DNA of 64,000 nt from Polynucleobacter finlandensis (GCF_018881755.1 NZ_JACVPS010000002.1:124001-188000), one strand, 5' to 3'; positions 45,248 through 56,457 are shown, counted from the first letter of the stretch. Translations and numbers: made by a program. The notes: generated from the sequence alone by a model not told the origin.

Positions 45248-48200
45248 ATGAACGCACCCCTAGCTTTAAATCAGTTGTTGGACGCCGAGGCCGCCTCGCC
45301 CCGTTTGCGTGAAATACCTTACAACTACACCTCCTTTTCTGATCGAGAAATCGTGATTCGTCTCTTGGGCGAGGAGTCATGGCGCGTTCTGAATGATTTG
45401 CGTGGCGTTCGCCGTACTGGCCGCTCAGCCCGTATGTTGTTTGAAATCTTGGGCGATATCTGGGTCGTTCAACGCAACCCTTTTTTGCAAGATGACTTGC
45501 TTGATAACGCTAATCGTCGTCAATTATTGATTGATGCTTTATGGCATCGCTTGGGCGAAGTCAAAAAACGTTCTAGCGGTGATTCAGCTGGCCAAGTTGA
45601 AATTCTATTAAGTGCTGCAAGTCGCGCTGTAGAAAACTTCGAGAGCGGCTTTAAAGAAGTTGAGCAGGTTCGCAAACGCGCTAAAAAAGTATTGGGTCGC
45701 CATACTGCCGCAGACAATATTTGTTTCGATGGTGTTTCTCGTGCAGCGCATGTGACTGATGCGACAGACTGGCGCGTTGAGTTTCCATTGGTTGTACTGA
45801 AGCCCGATTACGAATCAGAAATTCCTGGTTTGGTGAAAGATTGTGTTGAGCTTGGCTTAACGATCATTCCACGTGGAGGTGGCACAGGCTACACCGGCGG
45901 TGCAATTCCTTTGTACGCGATGTCTGCCGTGATTAATACTGAAAAGTTACAAGATATCGGTGGCGTGAAATCTCAGCATTTACCTGGCGTTGATCATGAA
46001 GTTTCAACGATCTTTACTGGTGCAGGTGTGGTGACTCGCAGAGTATCTGATGCTGCAGAGCATGCTGGTCTTGTGTTTGCGGTTGATCCTACTTCGGCTG
46101 ATGCCAGTTGTATTGGCGGCAACATTGCCATGAATGCAGGTGGCAAGAAGGCTGTTCTCTGGGGTACTGCACTCGATAACTTAGCTAGCTGGAGAATGGT
46201 TGATCCACAAGGCAATTGGTTGGATGTTGAGCGCCTTGATCACAATCTCGGCAAGATTCATGAAGTAGAAAAAGTTCGCTTTCAGTTAACCTGGTCAGAT
46301 GGTACAAGCGAACCGGGCGAACGCATTATAAAAACAGAACTGCTCGAAGTGGAAGGCAAGCGTTTCCGAAAAGAAGGTTTGGGCAAAGACGTTACTGATA
46401 AATTTTTATCGGGCTTGCCGGGCGTTCAAAAAGAAGGTTGCGATGGTTTAATTACCAGTGCTACTTGGATATTGCATCGCATGCCTAAGTACATGCGTAC
46501 AGTCTGCCTGGAGTTTTTTGGGCAAGCGCGTGAAGCGATTCCTAGTATTGTGGAGATCAAAGCTTATCTTGACGGCTTGAGCAAACAAGGCGGTCCAATC
46601 TTGGCTGGCCTTGAGCATTTGGACGATCGTTATTTAAGAGCGGTCGGCTATTCAACCAAGTCAAAGCGCAATAGTTTGCCAAAGATGGTTTTGCTTGGTG
46701 ATATTGCAGGCGATGATGAAGAGGCGGTTGCTGCAGCAACTAGCGAAGTCGTACGGATGGCCAACTTGCGTGTAGGCGAGGGCTTTGTAGCTGTGAGTGC
46801 CGAAGCACGTAAAAAGTTCTGGCTAGATCGCGCTCGTACAGCGGCGATTGCCCGTCATACCAATGCGTTCAAGATTAATGAAGACGTCGTGATTCCATTG
46901 CCCCGGATGGGCGAGTACACCGATGGTATTGAGCGCATCAATATTGAGCTCTCCCTCAAGAGCAAATTACAAGTTCTGGATGGCTTAGAGCTTTTCCTGA
47001 AAAAGAGCGCTTTACCTTTGGGTAAGAGTGATGAAGAGTATGAGATTCCTACTGCTGAAATTTTGGGCGATCGTGTTCAGCAAGCACTCGACTTAATTGC
47101 AAAGGTGCGGGCACATTGGTCTGAGTGGCTAACTCAGATGGACACGTATTTCCCACAATTACAGAACTACAGCTTGCGTGCCTCTTGGAAAGAGGAAGTG
47201 CGCTCTGAACTCAGAATTATTTTTGGTGGATTGGCTTTTGAGCCCATTCTTAATGAGCTTGAGGCTATTCATAAGAAGATCTTGCGTAAGCGAGTGTTCG
47301 TTGCTTTGCATATGCATGCAGGTGATGGCAATGTCCATACGAATATTCCAGTCAACTCCGACGACTATGAGATGTTGCAAGATGCGCATCACGCAGTCAA
47401 TCGGATCATGGCTTTGGCGCGCTCTTTGGACGGCGTGATCTCAGGTGAGCATGGCATTGGTATTACTAAGTTGGAATACCTCACCGAAGCAGAGTTGAAG
47501 GATTTCCGCAGTTATAAAAATCGCGTTGATCCAGAAGGTCGCTTCAATAAAGGCAAGTTGATGCCGAACGCCGATCTCAGCATGGCCTATACGCCAAGTT
47601 TTGGTTTGATGGGACATGAGTCGATCATCATGCAGCAGAGTGATATTGGCGCGATTGCGGATAGCATTAAAGGTTGCTTGCGTTGCGGTAAGTGCAAGCC
47701 AGTGTGCGCAACGCATGTACCACGTGCGAACTTGCTGTATAGCCCACGTGACAAGATCTTGGCGACATCATTACTGATCGAGGCCTTCTTATACGAAGAG
47801 CAAACTCGTCGCGGTATATCGATTCGTCATTGGGAAATGTTTGATGACGTTGCTGCGCACTGCACTGTTTGCCATAAGTGCTTGACGCCTTGCCCAGTCA
47901 AAATTGACTTTGGTGATGTGACCATGAATATGCGTAACTTATTGCGCAAGATGGGTCAGCAACGCTTTAACCCTGGCACGGCTGCATCGATGTTCTTTTT
48001 AAATGCAACCAGTCCAGACACGATTAACTTGGCGCGCAAGGCGATGATTGGCTGGGGCTACAAAGCTCAGCGGCTTGGTAATGACTTATTGCGTAAGTTT
48101 GCCAAAAAACAGACTGCGCATCCACCGGCAACAGTAGGTAAGCCTAGTGTTAAAGAGCAGGTCATTTTCTTTGTCAATAAGAAGATGCCTGGTAACTTGC

Positions 48201-49087
48201 CAAAGAAAACTGCCCGTGCGTTGCTAGATATTGAAGATGCCGATTACGTTCCGATTATTCGAGATCCTAAAACCACCTCTGCTGATACTGAGGCAGTGTT
48301 TTATTTCCCGGGTTGTGGCTCCGAACGCTTGTTCTCTCAAGTAGGTTTAGCTACCCAAGCGATGTTGTGGAATGTCGGTGTTCAGACAGTCCTGCCACCG
48401 GGTTATCTGTGTTGTGGTTATCCACAGCGTGGCAATGGCGACTTTGATAAAGCCGAGAAGATGATTACAGACAATCGCGTGCTGTTCCATCGTGTTGCTA
48501 ATACCTTGAACTATCTTGATATCAAAACAGTGGTTGTGTCTTGCGGAACTTGCTATGACCAATTGGCTGGGTATCAGTTTGAACAAATATTCCCAGGTTG
48601 CCGCATCATTGATATTCATGAGTATTTGCTGGAGAAGGGTGTCAAGCTTTCCAATGTCACCGGCGTCAAATACATGTATCACGATCCATGTCACTCTCCG
48701 ATGAAGTTGCAAGATCCGATGAAAACTGTCAATGAGCTGATTCAAATGGAAGATGGTAAAGCGATTAAAAAGAACGATCGTTGTTGTGGTGAATCTGGCA
48801 CGCTTGCCGTGACACGTCCGGATATCTCTACCCAAGTGCGCTTTCGTAAGCAAATTGAGATGGAGAAGGCTGCCAATGAATTGCGTCAGGGTGACGAGGC
48901 TGCGGATGTTAAGGTGCTGACCAGTTGCCCATCATGCTTGCAAGGTTTGGCTCGCTTCAACGCAGATAGTGATACAACTGCTGATTACATCGTTGTTGAA
49001 ATGGCGCAAAAACTATTGGGTGAAAACTGGATGCAAGATTATGTTGCCAAGGCTAACCAAGGCGGTATTGAGAGGGTATTGGTTTAA
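45248..49087 (+). CDS. Giant FAD-linked/Fe-S oxidoreductase (DUF3683 and D-lactate dehydrogenase-like)
   Basis: 1279-residue fusion. The N-terminal 130 or so residues match the DUF3683 type region of Burkholderiales homologues. A PCMH-type FAD-binding domain follows ([18 protein letters not shown] near residue 210; [19 protein letters not shown]) with an FAD-oxidase C-terminal domain ending [12 protein letters not shown] and [11 protein letters not shown]. Two [4Fe-4S] motifs come next, [11 protein letters not shown] (Cys810) and [12 protein letters not shown] (Cys872), then two CCG domains (CCGYPQRG near 1055, CCGESGTL near 1178) as in GlpC/LutA proteins. It is probably a membrane-associated D-2-hydroxyacid (D-lactate or glycolate-like) dehydrogenase feeding quinone; the substrate is inferred. 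It overlaps the DUF971 gene by one nucleotide. Confidence 0.9.
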   Translation: MNAPLALNQLLDAEAASPRLREIPYNYTSFSDREIVIRLLGEESWRVLNDLRGVRRTGRSARMLFEILGDIWVVQRNPFLQDDLLDNANRRQLLIDALWHRLGEVKKRSSGDSAGQVEILLSAASRAVENFESGFKEVEQVRKRAKKVLGRHTAADNICFDGVSRAAHVTDATDWRVEFPLVVLKPDYESEIPGLVKDCVELGLTIIPRGGGTGYTGGAIPLYAMSAVINTEKLQDIGGVKSQHLPGVDHEVSTIFTGAGVVTRRVSDAAEHAGLVFAVDPTSADASCIGGNIAMNAGGKKAVLWGTALDNLASWRMVDPQGNWLDVERLDHNLGKIHEVEKVRFQLTWSDGTSEPGERIIKTELLEVEGKRFRKEGLGKDVTDKFLSGLPGVQKEGCDGLITSATWILHRMPKYMRTVCLEFFGQAREAIPSIVEIKAYLDGLSKQGGPILAGLEHLDDRYLRAVGYSTKSKRNSLPKMVLLGDIAGDDEEAVAAATSEVVRMANLRVGEGFVAVSAEARKKFWLDRARTAAIARHTNAFKINEDVVIPLPRMGEYTDGIERINIELSLKSKLQVLDGLELFLKKSALPLGKSDEEYEIPTAEILGDRVQQALDLIAKVRAHWSEWLTQMDTYFPQLQNYSLRASWKEEVRSELRIIFGGLAFEPILNELEAIHKKILRKRVFVALHMHAGDGNVHTNIPVNSDDYEMLQDAHHAVNRIMALARSLDGVISGEHGIGITKLEYLTEAELKDFRSYKNRVDPEGRFNKGKLMPNADLSMAYTPSFGLMGHESIIMQQSDIGAIADSIKGCLRCGKCKPVCATHVPRANLLYSPRDKILATSLLIEAFLYEEQTRRGISIRHWEMFDDVAAHCTVCHKCLTPCPVKIDFGDVTMNMRNLLRKMGQQRFNPGTAASMFFLNATSPDTINLARKAMIGWGYKAQRLGNDLLRKFAKKQTAHPPATVGKPSVKEQVIFFVNKKMPGNLPKKTARALLDIEDADYVPIIRDPKTTSADTEAVFYFPGCGSERLFSQVGLATQAMLWNVGVQTVLPPGYLCCGYPQRGNGDFDKAEKMITDNRVLFHRVANTLNYLDIKTVVVSCGTCYDQLAGYQFEQIFPGCRIIDIHEYLLEKGVKLSNVTGVKYMYHDPCHSPMKLQDPMKTVNELIQMEDGKAIKKNDRCCGESGTLAVTRPDISTQVRFRKQIEMEKAANELRQGDEAADVKVLTSCPSCLQGLARFNADSDTTADYIVVEMAQKLLGENWMQDYVAKANQGGIERVLV

Positions 49088-49485
49088 TGATTCCAAGCAA
49101 TGTTGTAGTTCATCAACAATCCAAGGTATTGGAGCTCTCTTACGAGAATGGCAATACCTATCGCCTCCCGTTTGAGTTACTCAGAGTGCTATCACCTTCT
49201 GCCGAGGTGCAAGGTCATGGTCCTGGGCAGGAAACCCTGCAAACAGGCAAGCGCGATGTATTGATTGCTAATATCGAGCCAGTGGGTCACTATGCATTGA
49301 AGCCAAGCTTTTCTGATGGCCACGATTCTGGTTTGTACTCTTGGGACTTCTTGCAATATTTGTGCGAAAACCAAGCGCAATTATGGAAAGAGCATTTAGA
49401 TAAATTGGCTGCTGCTGGTCTTGATCGGGATGCGCCGATGACAACAAAAGGCCATTCGCATGACCATTCCTGTGGAAGTCATTAA
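49087..49485 (+). CDS. DUF971 domain protein with histidine-rich tail
   Basis: 132 residues of the gamma-butyrobetaine-hydroxylase N-terminal-like family (DUF971), seen in [20 protein letters not shown] and [22 protein letters not shown]. This domain is linked to iron-sulphur or iron chemistry in some proteins, but no reaction is established here. The tail [10 protein letters not shown] could bind a metal. It is translationally coupled at both ends (TAATG) to the FAD/Fe-S oxidoreductase and ubiE, so it may help to mature one of them. Confidence 0.85.
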   Translation: MIPSNVVVHQQSKVLELSYENGNTYRLPFELLRVLSPSAEVQGHGPGQETLQTGKRDVLIANIEPVGHYALKPSFSDGHDSGLYSWDFLQYLCENQAQLWKEHLDKLAAAGLDRDAPMTTKGHSHDHSCGSH

Positions 49486-50228
49486 TGAGTAAAACCCATT
49501 TCGGTTATCAAAGTGTTGATGAGGCTGAAAAAGCCGGCAAGGTTGCCGAAGTATTCCATTCGGTAGCCAGTAAATATGATGTGATGAATGACTTGATGTC
49601 ATTTGGCTTGCATCGCCTGTGGAAAAAAATCACGATTGCCCGCGCACAAGTTCGCCCAGGTCAAAAAGTATTAGACATTGCCGGTGGTACTGGTGACTTG
49701 GCAGCAGCTTTTGCTAAGGCCGCAGCATGGGGTAAAAATCCCGATGCTCAAGTTTGGTTAAGTGACATCAATGCATCTATGTTGGGTGTTGGTCGTGACC
49801 GTTTACTAGATCGTGGCTTAGCCTTACCTTGCGTCCAATTTGATGCAGAGAAAATTCCTTTTCCAGCCAATCATTTTGATGTGGTGACAGTAGCCTTCGG
49901 TTTGCGCAATATGACGCATAAAGATGTGGCTCTAGGTGAGATGTGCCGGGTGATTAAACCGGGCGGTCGCGTCTTGGTGTTGGAGTTTTCCAAGCCCGAT
50001 GCTTTTTTACAGCCTGTTTATGATGCCTATTCATTCAAGGTATTGCCTTGGCTGGGCGAAAAGATTGCCCAAGACTCAGAAAGCTATCGCTATTTGGCCG
50101 AATCTATTCGGATGCACCCAGATGCTGATGCCTTAAAAGAAATCATGTTGGGAGTAGGATTTGATGAGGTAGAAACCCATAGAATGTCTGGGGGTATCGT
50201 TGCCTTACATATTGGTATTAAATACTAA
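49485..50228 (+). CDS. ubiE: Ubiquinone/menaquinone methyltransferase UbiE
   Basis: C-methylates the demethylquinone ring in quinone synthesis. 247 residues with the UbiE N-terminus ([20 protein letters not shown]), SAM motif [35 protein letters not shown] and the C-terminal [12 protein letters not shown]. Its ATG overlaps the DUF971 stop by one nucleotide. It heads a group with the Tim44-like, UbiJ and UbiB genes. Confidence 0.98.
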   Translation: MSKTHFGYQSVDEAEKAGKVAEVFHSVASKYDVMNDLMSFGLHRLWKKITIARAQVRPGQKVLDIAGGTGDLAAAFAKAAAWGKNPDAQVWLSDINASMLGVGRDRLLDRGLALPCVQFDAEKIPFPANHFDVVTVAFGLRNMTHKDVALGEMCRVIKPGGRVLVLEFSKPDAFLQPVYDAYSFKVLPWLGEKIAQDSESYRYLAESIRMHPDADALKEIMLGVGFDEVETHRMSGGIVALHIGIKY

Positions 50229-50294
50229 TTGTTTTGTAGTTTGAAGCGCTGAAGTAATGCAGAAGTTAAGAAGTTATATAAGGGGATAAATACA

Positions 50295-51197
50295 ATGAAT
50301 AAGCATTTTTTCAAAGCAGTACTGTTAAGTCTGAGTTTGTTATTTGCTTTGGTTGGTCAAGTTGATGCTGCTCGTCTAGGCGGGGGAAGAAGTATTGGCA
50401 GGGCGCCTAGCGCACCAATGCAAAAACAGGCTGCACCTGTACAAAAACCAGTTCAGCAAGCTCAACCTACGGCTCCAGCTCCAGCGCCACAAGCGCCGGC
50501 ACCAAGTCGCTTTGGAGGGATGGGCGGAATTTTGGGCGGCCTAGCAGCTGGTCTTGGTATCGGCTATCTCTTATCTCACTTTGGTATGGGTGAGGGCGCA
50601 TCATCCTTCATCACTGGTTTGTTGATTGCTGTATTGGCTGGCTTTGTCATTATGTTTGTGATTAGAAGATTGCTTCCAGCGTTTTCTGGTGCTGGACAGG
50701 CTTCAGGTGCCCCCATGCAGCGCGCTCCGCTTGAGCAAGCCCCCAGAAGTGAGCCTGGCTTTAATCCTGCCTCCAATGCTTTTGGCGGCACAAGCGCAGA
50801 GCCAGAGCCATTTAAGTCGACGCTACCACCAGGATTCGATGAATATGCATTCTTAGAAAATGCAAAACAATATTTTGGGAGCCTGCAAAGGGCCTGGGAT
50901 CAAGGCGATTTGGTTGCTTTAAGAGAATTTACTACCCCTGAAATGTTTGCCACGATTCAGCAAGACTTAGCTGGTCGCACGGATAGCGCCAATCAAACCG
51001 ACGTTGTAACTATTAACGCGCAACTTTTGGGGATCGAAATTTTGGATAACGCTTATTACTGCAGCGTCCAGTTCGGTGGCATGATTCGCGAACAGCAAGG
51101 TGCTCCCGCTAATAACTTCTCTGAAATCTGGAATTTGAGTAAGCCGGTCGAGGGTCCTGGAGGCTGGGTACTGGCGGGTATTCAACAGTTGGTTTAA
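50295..51197 (+). CDS. Tim44-like domain membrane protein
   Basis: 300 residues: signal peptide (FKAVLLSLSLLFALVGQVDA), a Pro/Ala/Gln-rich linker (about residues 35-65), a glycine-rich stretch and a membrane helix (FITGLLIAVLAGFVIMFVI) and a C-terminal Tim44-like domain (FLENAKQYFGSLQRAWDQGD and onward). The Tim44 fold in mitochondria binds lipids and import motors; the bacterial role is unknown. An AGGGG ribosome-binding site precedes ATG 50295. It is found before ubiJ-ubiB in many Burkholderiales. Confidence 0.9.
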   Translation: MNKHFFKAVLLSLSLLFALVGQVDAARLGGGRSIGRAPSAPMQKQAAPVQKPVQQAQPTAPAPAPQAPAPSRFGGMGGILGGLAAGLGIGYLLSHFGMGEGASSFITGLLIAVLAGFVIMFVIRRLLPAFSGAGQASGAPMQRAPLEQAPRSEPGFNPASNAFGGTSAEPEPFKSTLPPGFDEYAFLENAKQYFGSLQRAWDQGDLVALREFTTPEMFATIQQDLAGRTDSANQTDVVTINAQLLGIEILDNAYYCSVQFGGMIREQQGAPANNFSEIWNLSKPVEGPGGWVLAGIQQLV

Positions 51198-51218
51198 GCT
51201 TAAGGTACTTTCCATTGG

Positions 51219-51243
51219 AAACCCGCACTAGTGCGGGTTTTTT
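51219..51243 (+). terminator. Palindromic terminator between the Tim44-like gene and ubiJ
   Basis: A 22-bp perfect palindrome (51219-51240, core CCCGCACTAGTGCGGG) is followed by a run of six T residues ending at 51243. The ubiJ ATG is only 7 nt further on, with no ribosome-binding site between. Confidence 0.85.
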
Positions 51244-51249
51244 ACACTC

Positions 51250-51867
51250 ATGAATGCAGTTTCTTCAACCCACACAATTGCAGCTGGCGCCGCCTGCCGG
51301 GGTATTAACCATGTCTTATCGAGTGAACCATGGGCCACTGGTGAGTTAGCACGCCATGCTGGCAAAACAATTCTTTTAAAGTTGCCTGTAGGCGACCTGT
51401 GTTTTGAAATCACACCTGCTGGCTTGTTGGCTGTATCGGAGGCTTCCGATACAAGCAGCTTAGTTTTAGAAGTATCAGCTAGGGCGCTTAGCGAACTTAC
51501 GGGTAGCACGGGCTCATTACGAGAGCAGGCTTTCAAGGCAGTCAAGATTACGGGCGATGCTGATTTAGCACAATTGTTAGGACGTCTTGTTGGTCAAGTC
51601 CGATGGGAATACGAAGAAGATTTAGCGCGGCTAGTGGGAGACGCCCCTGCAAATTTCGCAGTGCGACAGGGTAAGAAATTTGTGTCTGCGAGTAAGTCTG
51701 CTGCAAGCGATCTATTAAGTAATGTTGTGGAGTATGTCAGCGAAGAAAGAAAAGTCTTGCTCAATCAGCGGGATTTTATGGCTCATAAGAATGAATTAAA
51801 CGAATTGCGTGATGCGGTTGATCGCATGGAAAAGCGGATTCAAATACTAGTGCAGAAGGTTCAATAA
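51250..51867 (+). CDS. ubiJ: Ubiquinone biosynthesis accessory factor UbiJ (SCP2 domain)
   Basis: UbiJ is a lipid-binding SCP2-like protein of the soluble Ubi complex and works with UbiB and UbiK. 205 residues with the SCP2 region (HAGKTILLKLPVGDLCFEIT, VKITGDADLAQLLGRLVGQV, WEYEEDLARLVGDAPA) and a C-terminal coiled coil (NELNELRDAVDRMEKRIQIL). ATG 51250 aligns with the usual N-terminus, yet it sits directly behind a terminator and lacks a Shine-Dalgarno sequence. It is followed by ubiB after 3 nt. Confidence 0.9.
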   Translation: MNAVSSTHTIAAGAACRGINHVLSSEPWATGELARHAGKTILLKLPVGDLCFEITPAGLLAVSEASDTSSLVLEVSARALSELTGSTGSLREQAFKAVKITGDADLAQLLGRLVGQVRWEYEEDLARLVGDAPANFAVRQGKKFVSASKSAASDLLSNVVEYVSEERKVLLNQRDFMAHKNELNELRDAVDRMEKRIQILVQKVQ

Positions 51868-51870
51868 ATC

Positions 51871-53451
51871 GTGCGTCGACTTGCCCGTCTTTGTTTTATT
51901 TTCTTTACGGCATGGCGCTATGGCCTCTTGCCTTTATTGCGCGATAACTTAAAGCCTGGAATTCGCCGTAGCTTGCTTTCTGTTCTGTGCTGGACTTCAC
52001 CTAGTTCTGATTTACCTAGAGGCGCGCGTATCCGCCTTACCCTAGAAGCGCTTGGCCCCATTTTTGTAAAGTTTGGACAGGTACTGTCGACTCGCCGTGA
52101 TTTATTGCCGGAAGATATTTCTGATGAGCTTGCAAAATTGCAGGATCAGGTCCCACCATTTTCGAATGAAGAATCGCGCCGCTTGATTGAAGAAGCGCTT
52201 GGTCAGCCAATTGAAGAAATATTTGTGAGCTTCGATGCCAGCCCTGTAGCTAGCGCCTCCGTAGCCCAGGTGCACTTTGGGATTTTGCGTTCAACAGAGA
52301 AACATCCAGAGTGGCATCATCGAGCGGTAGCCATTAAAGTTTTGCGCCCCGGTATCTTGCCGGTGATTGAAGGCGACATTGCTTTGATGTATGACTTGGC
52401 AAAAATTATTGAGAGAACATCTGAAGATGGCCGTCGTTTAAAGCCTCGTGAGAACGTAGCGGAATTCGATACCTATTTACATGATGAGTTAGACCTCATG
52501 CGTGAAGCAGCCAATGCAAGCCAATTGCGCCGCTATTTCAAGGATTCTAAAAAGCTCATGATCCCCGAAATGTATTGGGATCTATGTCATACCAATGTCA
52601 TTGTGATGGAGCGTATGGAGGGAATCTCCATTGGACGTTCTGAAGAATTACGTGCGGCGGGCGTTGACTTCAAAAAGTTGGCTGCAGATGGCGTAGAAAT
52701 ATTTTTTACACAAGTGTTTGAATATGGTTTTTTCCATGCCGATATGCACCCAGGAAATATCATGATCAGCTTGGAGCCGGAAACGTTCGGCAGATTTATC
52801 TCTTTAGATTTTGGAATCGTTGGCGCCTTGAGCGAGTCTGACAAAAACTACTTGGCACTCAACTTCCTAGCGTTCTTTAATCGGGATTACCGCCGAGTGG
52901 CTGAGTTGCATATTGAGTCTGGTTGGGTTCCCGCCAATACGCGTGTTGAAGAGTTGGAGGGCGCGGTGCGTTCTGTATGTGAGCCTTACTTCGATCGTCC
53001 TTTAAAAGAGATTTCGCTAGGTATCGTGTTGATGCGTTTGTTCCAAACCTCGCGCCGTTTTAAGGTAGAAATTCAGCCACAACTTACTTTGCTACAAAAA
53101 ACACTCTTGAACGTTGAGGGGCTTGCCCGTCAATTGGACCCCGATTTGGATCTGTGGAAAACAGCCAAACCGATTTTGGAGAAGTGGATTAGTCAGCAAT
53201 TAGGTTGGCGTGGCTTGTTAGACGGCCTAAAGTCTGAGGCGCCTGCATGGGCCAAGATCTTGCCAACCTTGCCTCGCTTGATTGCGGAAAGCTTGGCGCA
53301 GGGGCAGAAAAAAGAGCAAAACGGGGAATTAGAGGTTTTAAAAGCCCTTTTGCAGCAGGAAAGACGGACTCACCGCTTAATCATGGGCGCATTGCTCTTT
53401 GCTGGCGGGTTTTTGGCTGGAATTTTGATAATCGGCTTAGGTATTTATTAG
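51871..53451 (+). CDS. ubiB: Ubiquinone biosynthesis kinase-like ATPase UbiB
   Basis: Atypical protein-kinase-like ATPase needed for ubiquinone synthesis. 526 residues starting at GTG 51871: the KxGQ motif in [16 protein letters not shown], the alanine-rich ATP loop ASVAQVHFG, the catalytic-loop-like [13 protein letters not shown] and the DFG-like LDFGIVGAL. Two C-terminal membrane helices anchor it (the end reads [20 protein letters not shown]). It lies 3 nt after ubiJ. Confidence 0.97.
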   Translation: MRRLARLCFIFFTAWRYGLLPLLRDNLKPGIRRSLLSVLCWTSPSSDLPRGARIRLTLEALGPIFVKFGQVLSTRRDLLPEDISDELAKLQDQVPPFSNEESRRLIEEALGQPIEEIFVSFDASPVASASVAQVHFGILRSTEKHPEWHHRAVAIKVLRPGILPVIEGDIALMYDLAKIIERTSEDGRRLKPRENVAEFDTYLHDELDLMREAANASQLRRYFKDSKKLMIPEMYWDLCHTNVIVMERMEGISIGRSEELRAAGVDFKKLAADGVEIFFTQVFEYGFFHADMHPGNIMISLEPETFGRFISLDFGIVGALSESDKNYLALNFLAFFNRDYRRVAELHIESGWVPANTRVEELEGAVRSVCEPYFDRPLKEISLGIVLMRLFQTSRRFKVEIQPQLTLLQKTLLNVEGLARQLDPDLDLWKTAKPILEKWISQQLGWRGLLDGLKSEAPAWAKILPTLPRLIAESLAQGQKKEQNGELEVLKALLQQERRTHRLIMGALLFAGGFLAGILIIGLGIY

Positions 53452-53469
53452 TCTCTCGCCGAATGGCTT

Positions 53470-53494
53470 CTAACCCGCTAAAATAGCGGGTTAG
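53470..53494 (+). repeat. Perfect 11-bp inverted repeat between ubiB and the DUF502 gene
   Basis: CTAACCCGCTA (53470-53480) and TAGCGGGTTAG (53484-53494) are separated by AAA. No T tract follows, so it is not a standard terminator for the plus strand. It may act as an RNA-stability hairpin or as a Rho/processing element. Confidence 0.7.
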
Positions 53495-53516
53495 GCAAAG
53501 CGCAAGCACTAAGCAC

Positions 53517-54170
53517 ATGAAAAAATACTTTATCGCAGGCATTCTCGTATGGGCCCCCATGGCCGTCACTATTTGGGTGATTACTTGGGGCTTGGATCTG
53601 CTCGACGGGGTTTTTGGGTCGGTGATGCACGCCATTATTGCGGTCTTCCCACGAGAGTTTGCTTCAGATCTCCAGCATTTCCGCGACTTGCCAGCTGTTG
53701 GGATTGCGATAGTGGTTGCGGTCATTATGTTGACTGGCTTGATTGCTATTAGCTTTGCAGGTCAGTGGTGGATGAAGGTTTGGGATAGCTTGATGAATCG
53801 CATCCCAGTGGTGCGTTCTATTTATTCCAGCGTGCAACAAGTGTCATCCACTTTATTTTCAGGAAGTGGTCAGGCCTTTAGTAAAGCGCTTCTGATTCGC
53901 TACCCACATGCGGACTCTTGGGTCATAGCATTTCAGACGGGAGTGCCGGCGAAAGAGGTTACGGCGAAATTGGGCGAAGATTATGTCAACGTCTTTTTGC
54001 CAACGACCCCAAATCCGACTTCTGGTTTTTTTATGATCGTGCCGCGTGCGCAAACGATTGAATTAGATATGAGCGTGGAAGAAGCGCTCAAACATATTGT
54101 TTCTATGGGATCTGTTCCTCCCAATAGCCCAACTGGTCTGAATGCTATTCAGTCACCAAATCATTTTTGA
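53517..54170 (+). CDS. DUF502 family membrane protein
   Basis: 217 residues with two N-terminal membrane helices (YFIAGILVWAPMAVTIWVIT and AVGIAIVVAVIMLTGLIAIS) and a conserved C-terminal domain (RIPVVRSIYSSVQQVSSTLF, VFLPTTPNPTSGFFMIVP). This is the DUF502 layout; no biochemical function is known. It precedes aspS, as in many Burkholderiales, where both lie near ubiB. No clear ribosome-binding site is seen before ATG 53517. Confidence 0.92.
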   Translation: MKKYFIAGILVWAPMAVTIWVITWGLDLLDGVFGSVMHAIIAVFPREFASDLQHFRDLPAVGIAIVVAVIMLTGLIAISFAGQWWMKVWDSLMNRIPVVRSIYSSVQQVSSTLFSGSGQAFSKALLIRYPHADSWVIAFQTGVPAKEVTAKLGEDYVNVFLPTTPNPTSGFFMIVPRAQTIELDMSVEEALKHIVSMGSVPPNSPTGLNAIQSPNHF

Positions 54171-54186
54171 TTTATAGGAAATTGTT

Positions 54187-55986
54187 ATGTCGATGCGAAG
54201 CCATACCTGCGGTCAGGTAACCGATTCACTAATCGGACAAGAAGTCACTCTCTCTGGGTGGGTTAACCGTCGTCGTGACCATGGTGGCGTGATCTTTATT
54301 GACTTGCGCGATCACCAAGGCTTTGTGCAGGTAGTCTGCGATCCAGATCGTCCTGAGATGTTTGCTCTGGCTGAGGAAGTGCGTAATGAATTCTGTATCC
54401 AGATCAAAGGTCTGGTGCGTGCTCGTCCAGCAGGTACTGAGAACGTTGATTTAGTGAGCGGCAAGGTTGAAGTGCTTTGTCATAGTCTCACAATCTTGAA
54501 TGCCTCAATTACACCTCCATTCCAATTGGATGATGAGAATTTATCTGAGACCACACGCTTAACTCATCGCGTTTTGGATTTGCGTCGTCCACAGATGCAA
54601 AAGAACTTACGTTTGCGTTATAACGTGGCCATGGAGTGCCGTCGCTATTTGGACACTGCTGGCTTTATTGATATTGAAACGCCGATGCTTACCAAGAGCA
54701 CGCCTGAAGGTGCGCGAGACTATTTGGTTCCTTCACGCGTGCATGATGGCCACTTCTTTGCCTTGCCACAATCTCCACAACTGTTTAAGCAATTGTTAAT
54801 GGTCGCTGGATTTGATCGCTACTACCAAATTACAAAGTGCTTCCGCGACGAAGACTTGCGCGCAGATCGTCAACCTGAATTTACTCAGATCGACTGTGAA
54901 ACAGCCTTCTTGAGCGAAGTTGAGATTCGTGATTTATTTGAAAACATGATTCGTCATATTTTCAAGGTCACCATGAATGTTGAGTTGCCAAATCCATTCC
55001 CAACCATGCCTTACTCTGAAGGTATGGCACGCTTTGGTTCTGATAAGCCTGATCTGCGTGTGAACTTTGAGTTCACTGAATTGACTGATCTGATGAAAGA
55101 CGTTGATTTCAAGGTGTTCTCAGGCGCAGCTAATCAAGACGGCGGACGGGTAGTTGGTTTATGTGTACCTGGCGGCGCAGGAATTAGTCGTAGCGAAATC
55201 GATGATTACACGCAATTTGTGGCGATTTATGGCGCCAAAGGTTTGGCATGGATTAAGGTGAACTCTGTTGCTGAAGGGCGTAATGGTTTGCAATCCCCAA
55301 TCGTGAAGAACTTGCATGATGCTGCGATCGAAGGCATCTTGAAGCGCACCGGTGCTAAAGATGGCGATATTATTTTCTTCGGTGCCGATAAAGAAAAAGT
55401 TGCAAACGATGCTATGGGCAATTTGCGCTTACGCATTGGCCATTCCGCTTGGGGTAAAGAGCATGGTCTCTTTACTGAGGGCTGGAAGCCATTGTGGGTA
55501 GTTGATTTCCCGATGTTTGACTATGACGAAGGCGATGCTCGCTGGGTTGCTTGTCATCATCCGTTCACCAGCCCCAAAGACGAACACATGAAGTATCTCG
55601 AGTCTGATCCAGGCAAGTGCTTGGCTAAGGCCTATGACATGGTTCTCAACGGCAGCGAAATTGGTGGTGGTTCGGTGCGTATTCACCAAGAGGCAGTGCA
55701 GAGCCAAGTATTCCGTGCTTTGAAGATTGGCGCAGAAGAAGCGCAAGCTAAATTTGGTTTCTTGTTGGATGCCTTGCAATATGGCGCCCCTCCACATGGC
55801 GGCATTGCGTTTGGTCTAGACCGGATTGTCACGATGATGACTGGTGCTGAATCGATTCGTGATGTGATTGCATTCCCTAAAACACAGCGTGCACAGTGCT
55901 TATTGACGCAAGCTCCTAGCCCAGTGGATGAGCGTCAGTTGCGTGAGTTGCATATTCGTTTGCGCCAGGCAACTCCTGCCGCTTAA
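54187..55986 (+). CDS. aspS: Aspartyl-tRNA synthetase, bacterial type
   Basis: Charges tRNA-Asp. 599 residues with the N-terminal OB anticodon-binding domain ([20 protein letters not shown]), class II motif 2 ([20 protein letters not shown]), the bacterial GAD insertion (about residues 290-420) and motif 3 ([15 protein letters not shown]). AGGAAATTGTT precedes ATG 54187. Many Burkholderiales use a non-discriminating AspRS with GatCAB; that cannot be judged from this window. Confidence 0.99.
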   Translation: MSMRSHTCGQVTDSLIGQEVTLSGWVNRRRDHGGVIFIDLRDHQGFVQVVCDPDRPEMFALAEEVRNEFCIQIKGLVRARPAGTENVDLVSGKVEVLCHSLTILNASITPPFQLDDENLSETTRLTHRVLDLRRPQMQKNLRLRYNVAMECRRYLDTAGFIDIETPMLTKSTPEGARDYLVPSRVHDGHFFALPQSPQLFKQLLMVAGFDRYYQITKCFRDEDLRADRQPEFTQIDCETAFLSEVEIRDLFENMIRHIFKVTMNVELPNPFPTMPYSEGMARFGSDKPDLRVNFEFTELTDLMKDVDFKVFSGAANQDGGRVVGLCVPGGAGISRSEIDDYTQFVAIYGAKGLAWIKVNSVAEGRNGLQSPIVKNLHDAAIEGILKRTGAKDGDIIFFGADKEKVANDAMGNLRLRIGHSAWGKEHGLFTEGWKPLWVVDFPMFDYDEGDARWVACHHPFTSPKDEHMKYLESDPGKCLAKAYDMVLNGSEIGGGSVRIHQEAVQSQVFRALKIGAEEAQAKFGFLLDALQYGAPPHGGIAFGLDRIVTMMTGAESIRDVIAFPKTQRAQCLLTQAPSPVDERQLRELHIRLRQATPAA

Positions 55987-56013
55987 TTCACTTAGGTCAG
56001 TAACGCCAGTATC

Positions 56014-56457
56014 TTGAAAATCCCTATTTCGGTTTTAGTAGTGATCTACAAATCGAATGGGGATGTCTTATTGATTGAGCGGGCGGATCGCGCTCATTTC
56101 TGGCAGTCCGTTACGGGTAGCCTAGATTTCCCTGATGAAGATTTGCCTTTAGCTGCGGCTCGCGAGGTATTAGAAGAGACCGGTATTGATGTCTACCTCT
56201 TGCCACCAGATGCATTGCAAGACATGCATTACCAGATCGAATACGAAATCTATCCTGCCTGGCAACATCGCTACGCGCCAGGAGTCGTCAGAAATACTGA
56301 GCATTGGTTCTCCTTGGAAGTGCCGGACAACATTGAAGTTGTTCTTGCCCCGAGAGAGCATGTTGCCTATCAGTGGCTACCTTATTGCGATGCTATCAAA
56401 AAGTGTTTCTCGCCCAGTAATGGTGAGGCAATACTCCAATTGTTTTCAGCGCGCTAG
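56014..56457 (+). CDS. nudB: Dihydroneopterin triphosphate diphosphatase (Nudix)
   Basis: Removes pyrophosphate from dihydroneopterin triphosphate in folate synthesis. 147 residues; IPISVLVVIYKSNGDVLLIE and FWQSVTGSLDFPDEDLPLAA match NudB and the Nudix box AAREVLEETGIDV carries the catalytic glutamates. The start is a TTG at 56014, since the alignment begins at this residue and no ATG is available. It lies 27 nt after aspS, the same pairing as in E. coli. Confidence 0.92.
   Translation: MKIPISVLVVIYKSNGDVLLIERADRAHFWQSVTGSLDFPDEDLPLAAAREVLEETGIDVYLLPPDALQDMHYQIEYEIYPAWQHRYAPGVVRNTEHWFSLEVPDNIEVVLAPREHVAYQWLPYCDAIKKCFSPSNGEAILQLFSAR

Noticed and set aside
48347-48853. 168-codon minus-strand ORF
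   Set aside because: It is antisense to the CCG-domain part of the large oxidoreductase, whose motifs fix the real frame.
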